7,536 bases of DNA from Alphaproteobacteria bacterium (GTDB lineage Bacteria > Pseudomonadota > Alphaproteobacteria > UBA3830), in assembly GCA_017416635.1 (NCBI GenBank), contig JAFQBQ010000159.1, positions 1 through 7,536 on the forward strand, written 5' to 3'. The translations under genes and the position numbers were made by a program. Positions 7,273 through 7,536 of the stretch are shown piece by piece; position 1 is the stretch's first letter; each line of letters starts with the position of its first letter. The notes under the pieces are model-generated. The model made no database searches, had not been told where the DNA came from, and saw only the letters and a list, made by a program, of their open reading frames with translations.

Positions 7273-7536
7273 TTATTTGTTAGAATTGTTCAAATTTTTC
7301 AAATACGCTTTTCGGATTTTTAAGAAAATTTTGTTCAATGCGTCTTTTATTTCCTCTTGCGAGTCAATGTAGCAGTCTGCCGTTGAAATAATTTTTGAAA
7401 CTCCGATTTTTGCAATTTCTCTTATGTTCGAAATATTTTCTAAATTGTTTTTGTGTTCATATCGACGTTTATCCGAAGTGCTGTCAGTTATGACTTCATC
7501 CTTAATCATTTCATTCAGCTTATCTGCAAGCTTAAC
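7273..7536 (-). CDS. Unidentified protein, C-terminal 87 residues, gene continues beyond the window
   Basis: An open frame on the minus strand ends at TAA (7273-7275) and stays open to the right edge, so the true start is outside; the in-frame ATG at 7509 is probably internal. The 87 visible residues are hydrophilic and rich in Lys, Asn, Ile, Asp and Glu, with no membrane segment. KLADKLNEM (2-10) and EEIKDALNKIFLKIRKAY (61-78) look helical and could be amphipathic. In between, ISNIREIAKIGVSKIIST (35-52) holds the only notable hydrophobic stretch, followed by one cysteine (C55). I recognise no family or catalytic motif. Its composition is plausible for a real gene of this AT-rich genome, and convergence with rlmN across a hairpin supports a real 3' end. 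Function unknown. Confidence 0.5.
   Translation of the reverse strand, partial: VKLADKLNEMIKDEVITDSTSDKRRYEHKNNLENISNIREIAKIGVSKIISTADCYIDSQEEIKDALNKIFLKIRKAYLKNLNNSNK

Noticed and set aside
7214..7324. Short + strand frame (about 36 codons) starting in the hairpin
   Set aside because: It has no Shine-Dalgarno site, runs through the hairpin and antisense to the minus-strand gene, and its product shows no recognisable feature.

Overview
The window is a compact, AT-rich stretch of bacterial chromosome. Eight genes lie on the + strand with almost no space between them (1-7176), followed by a short convergent intergenic region and the 3' end of one unidentified gene on the minus strand. The order ileS - lspA - small lipoprotein - M16-type protein is one I associate with Alphaproteobacteria. 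The short Pgi with a QGSIDQH block also fits that group. Low GC, strongly A/T-biased codons, a shrunken lipoprotein and a degenerate M16 protein suggest a reduced-genome or host-associated alphaproteobacterium. This is inference; no rRNA or other phylogenetic marker was compared. TGA is used as a stop (four genes) and TGG as Trp, so the standard code applies.

Layout: 1-1888 is the 3' part of ileS (editing domain, KMSKS, C-terminal zinc site). Its reading frame is broken by one apparently missing base near 453-455. lspA (1858-2331) starts inside the ileS zinc-finger codons. A 41-residue lipoprotein gene (2321-2446) starts inside the end of lspA. Next are a secreted M16-fold protein without the HxxEH zinc site (2455-3714), pgi (3714-4901), dapF (4902-5741), rnhA (5738-6157) and rlmN (6157-7176). 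Junctions are overlaps of 31, 11, 1, 4 and 1 nt, one abutment with no gap, and one 8-nt gap. I see no internal promoter or terminator, so the genes are probably one transcription unit with translational coupling. Beyond rlmN lie a 55-nt imperfect hairpin (7200-7254) with repeated CGCAAT words, and then the minus-strand gene.

Functionally, the operon joins translation (IleS, RlmN), envelope biogenesis (LspA, the lipoprotein, the M16 protein, and DapF supplying meso-diaminopimelate for peptidoglycan), sugar-phosphate metabolism (Pgi) and RNA:DNA hybrid removal (RnhA). LspA is the peptidase that would mature the lipoprotein encoded directly after it.

No clearly new multi-gene system is visible. 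The points most worth a second look are the ileS frameshift, the miniature lipoprotein (possibly a minimal BamF/DUF3035 relative), the M16 protein with a lost metal site, and the hairpin after the operon.
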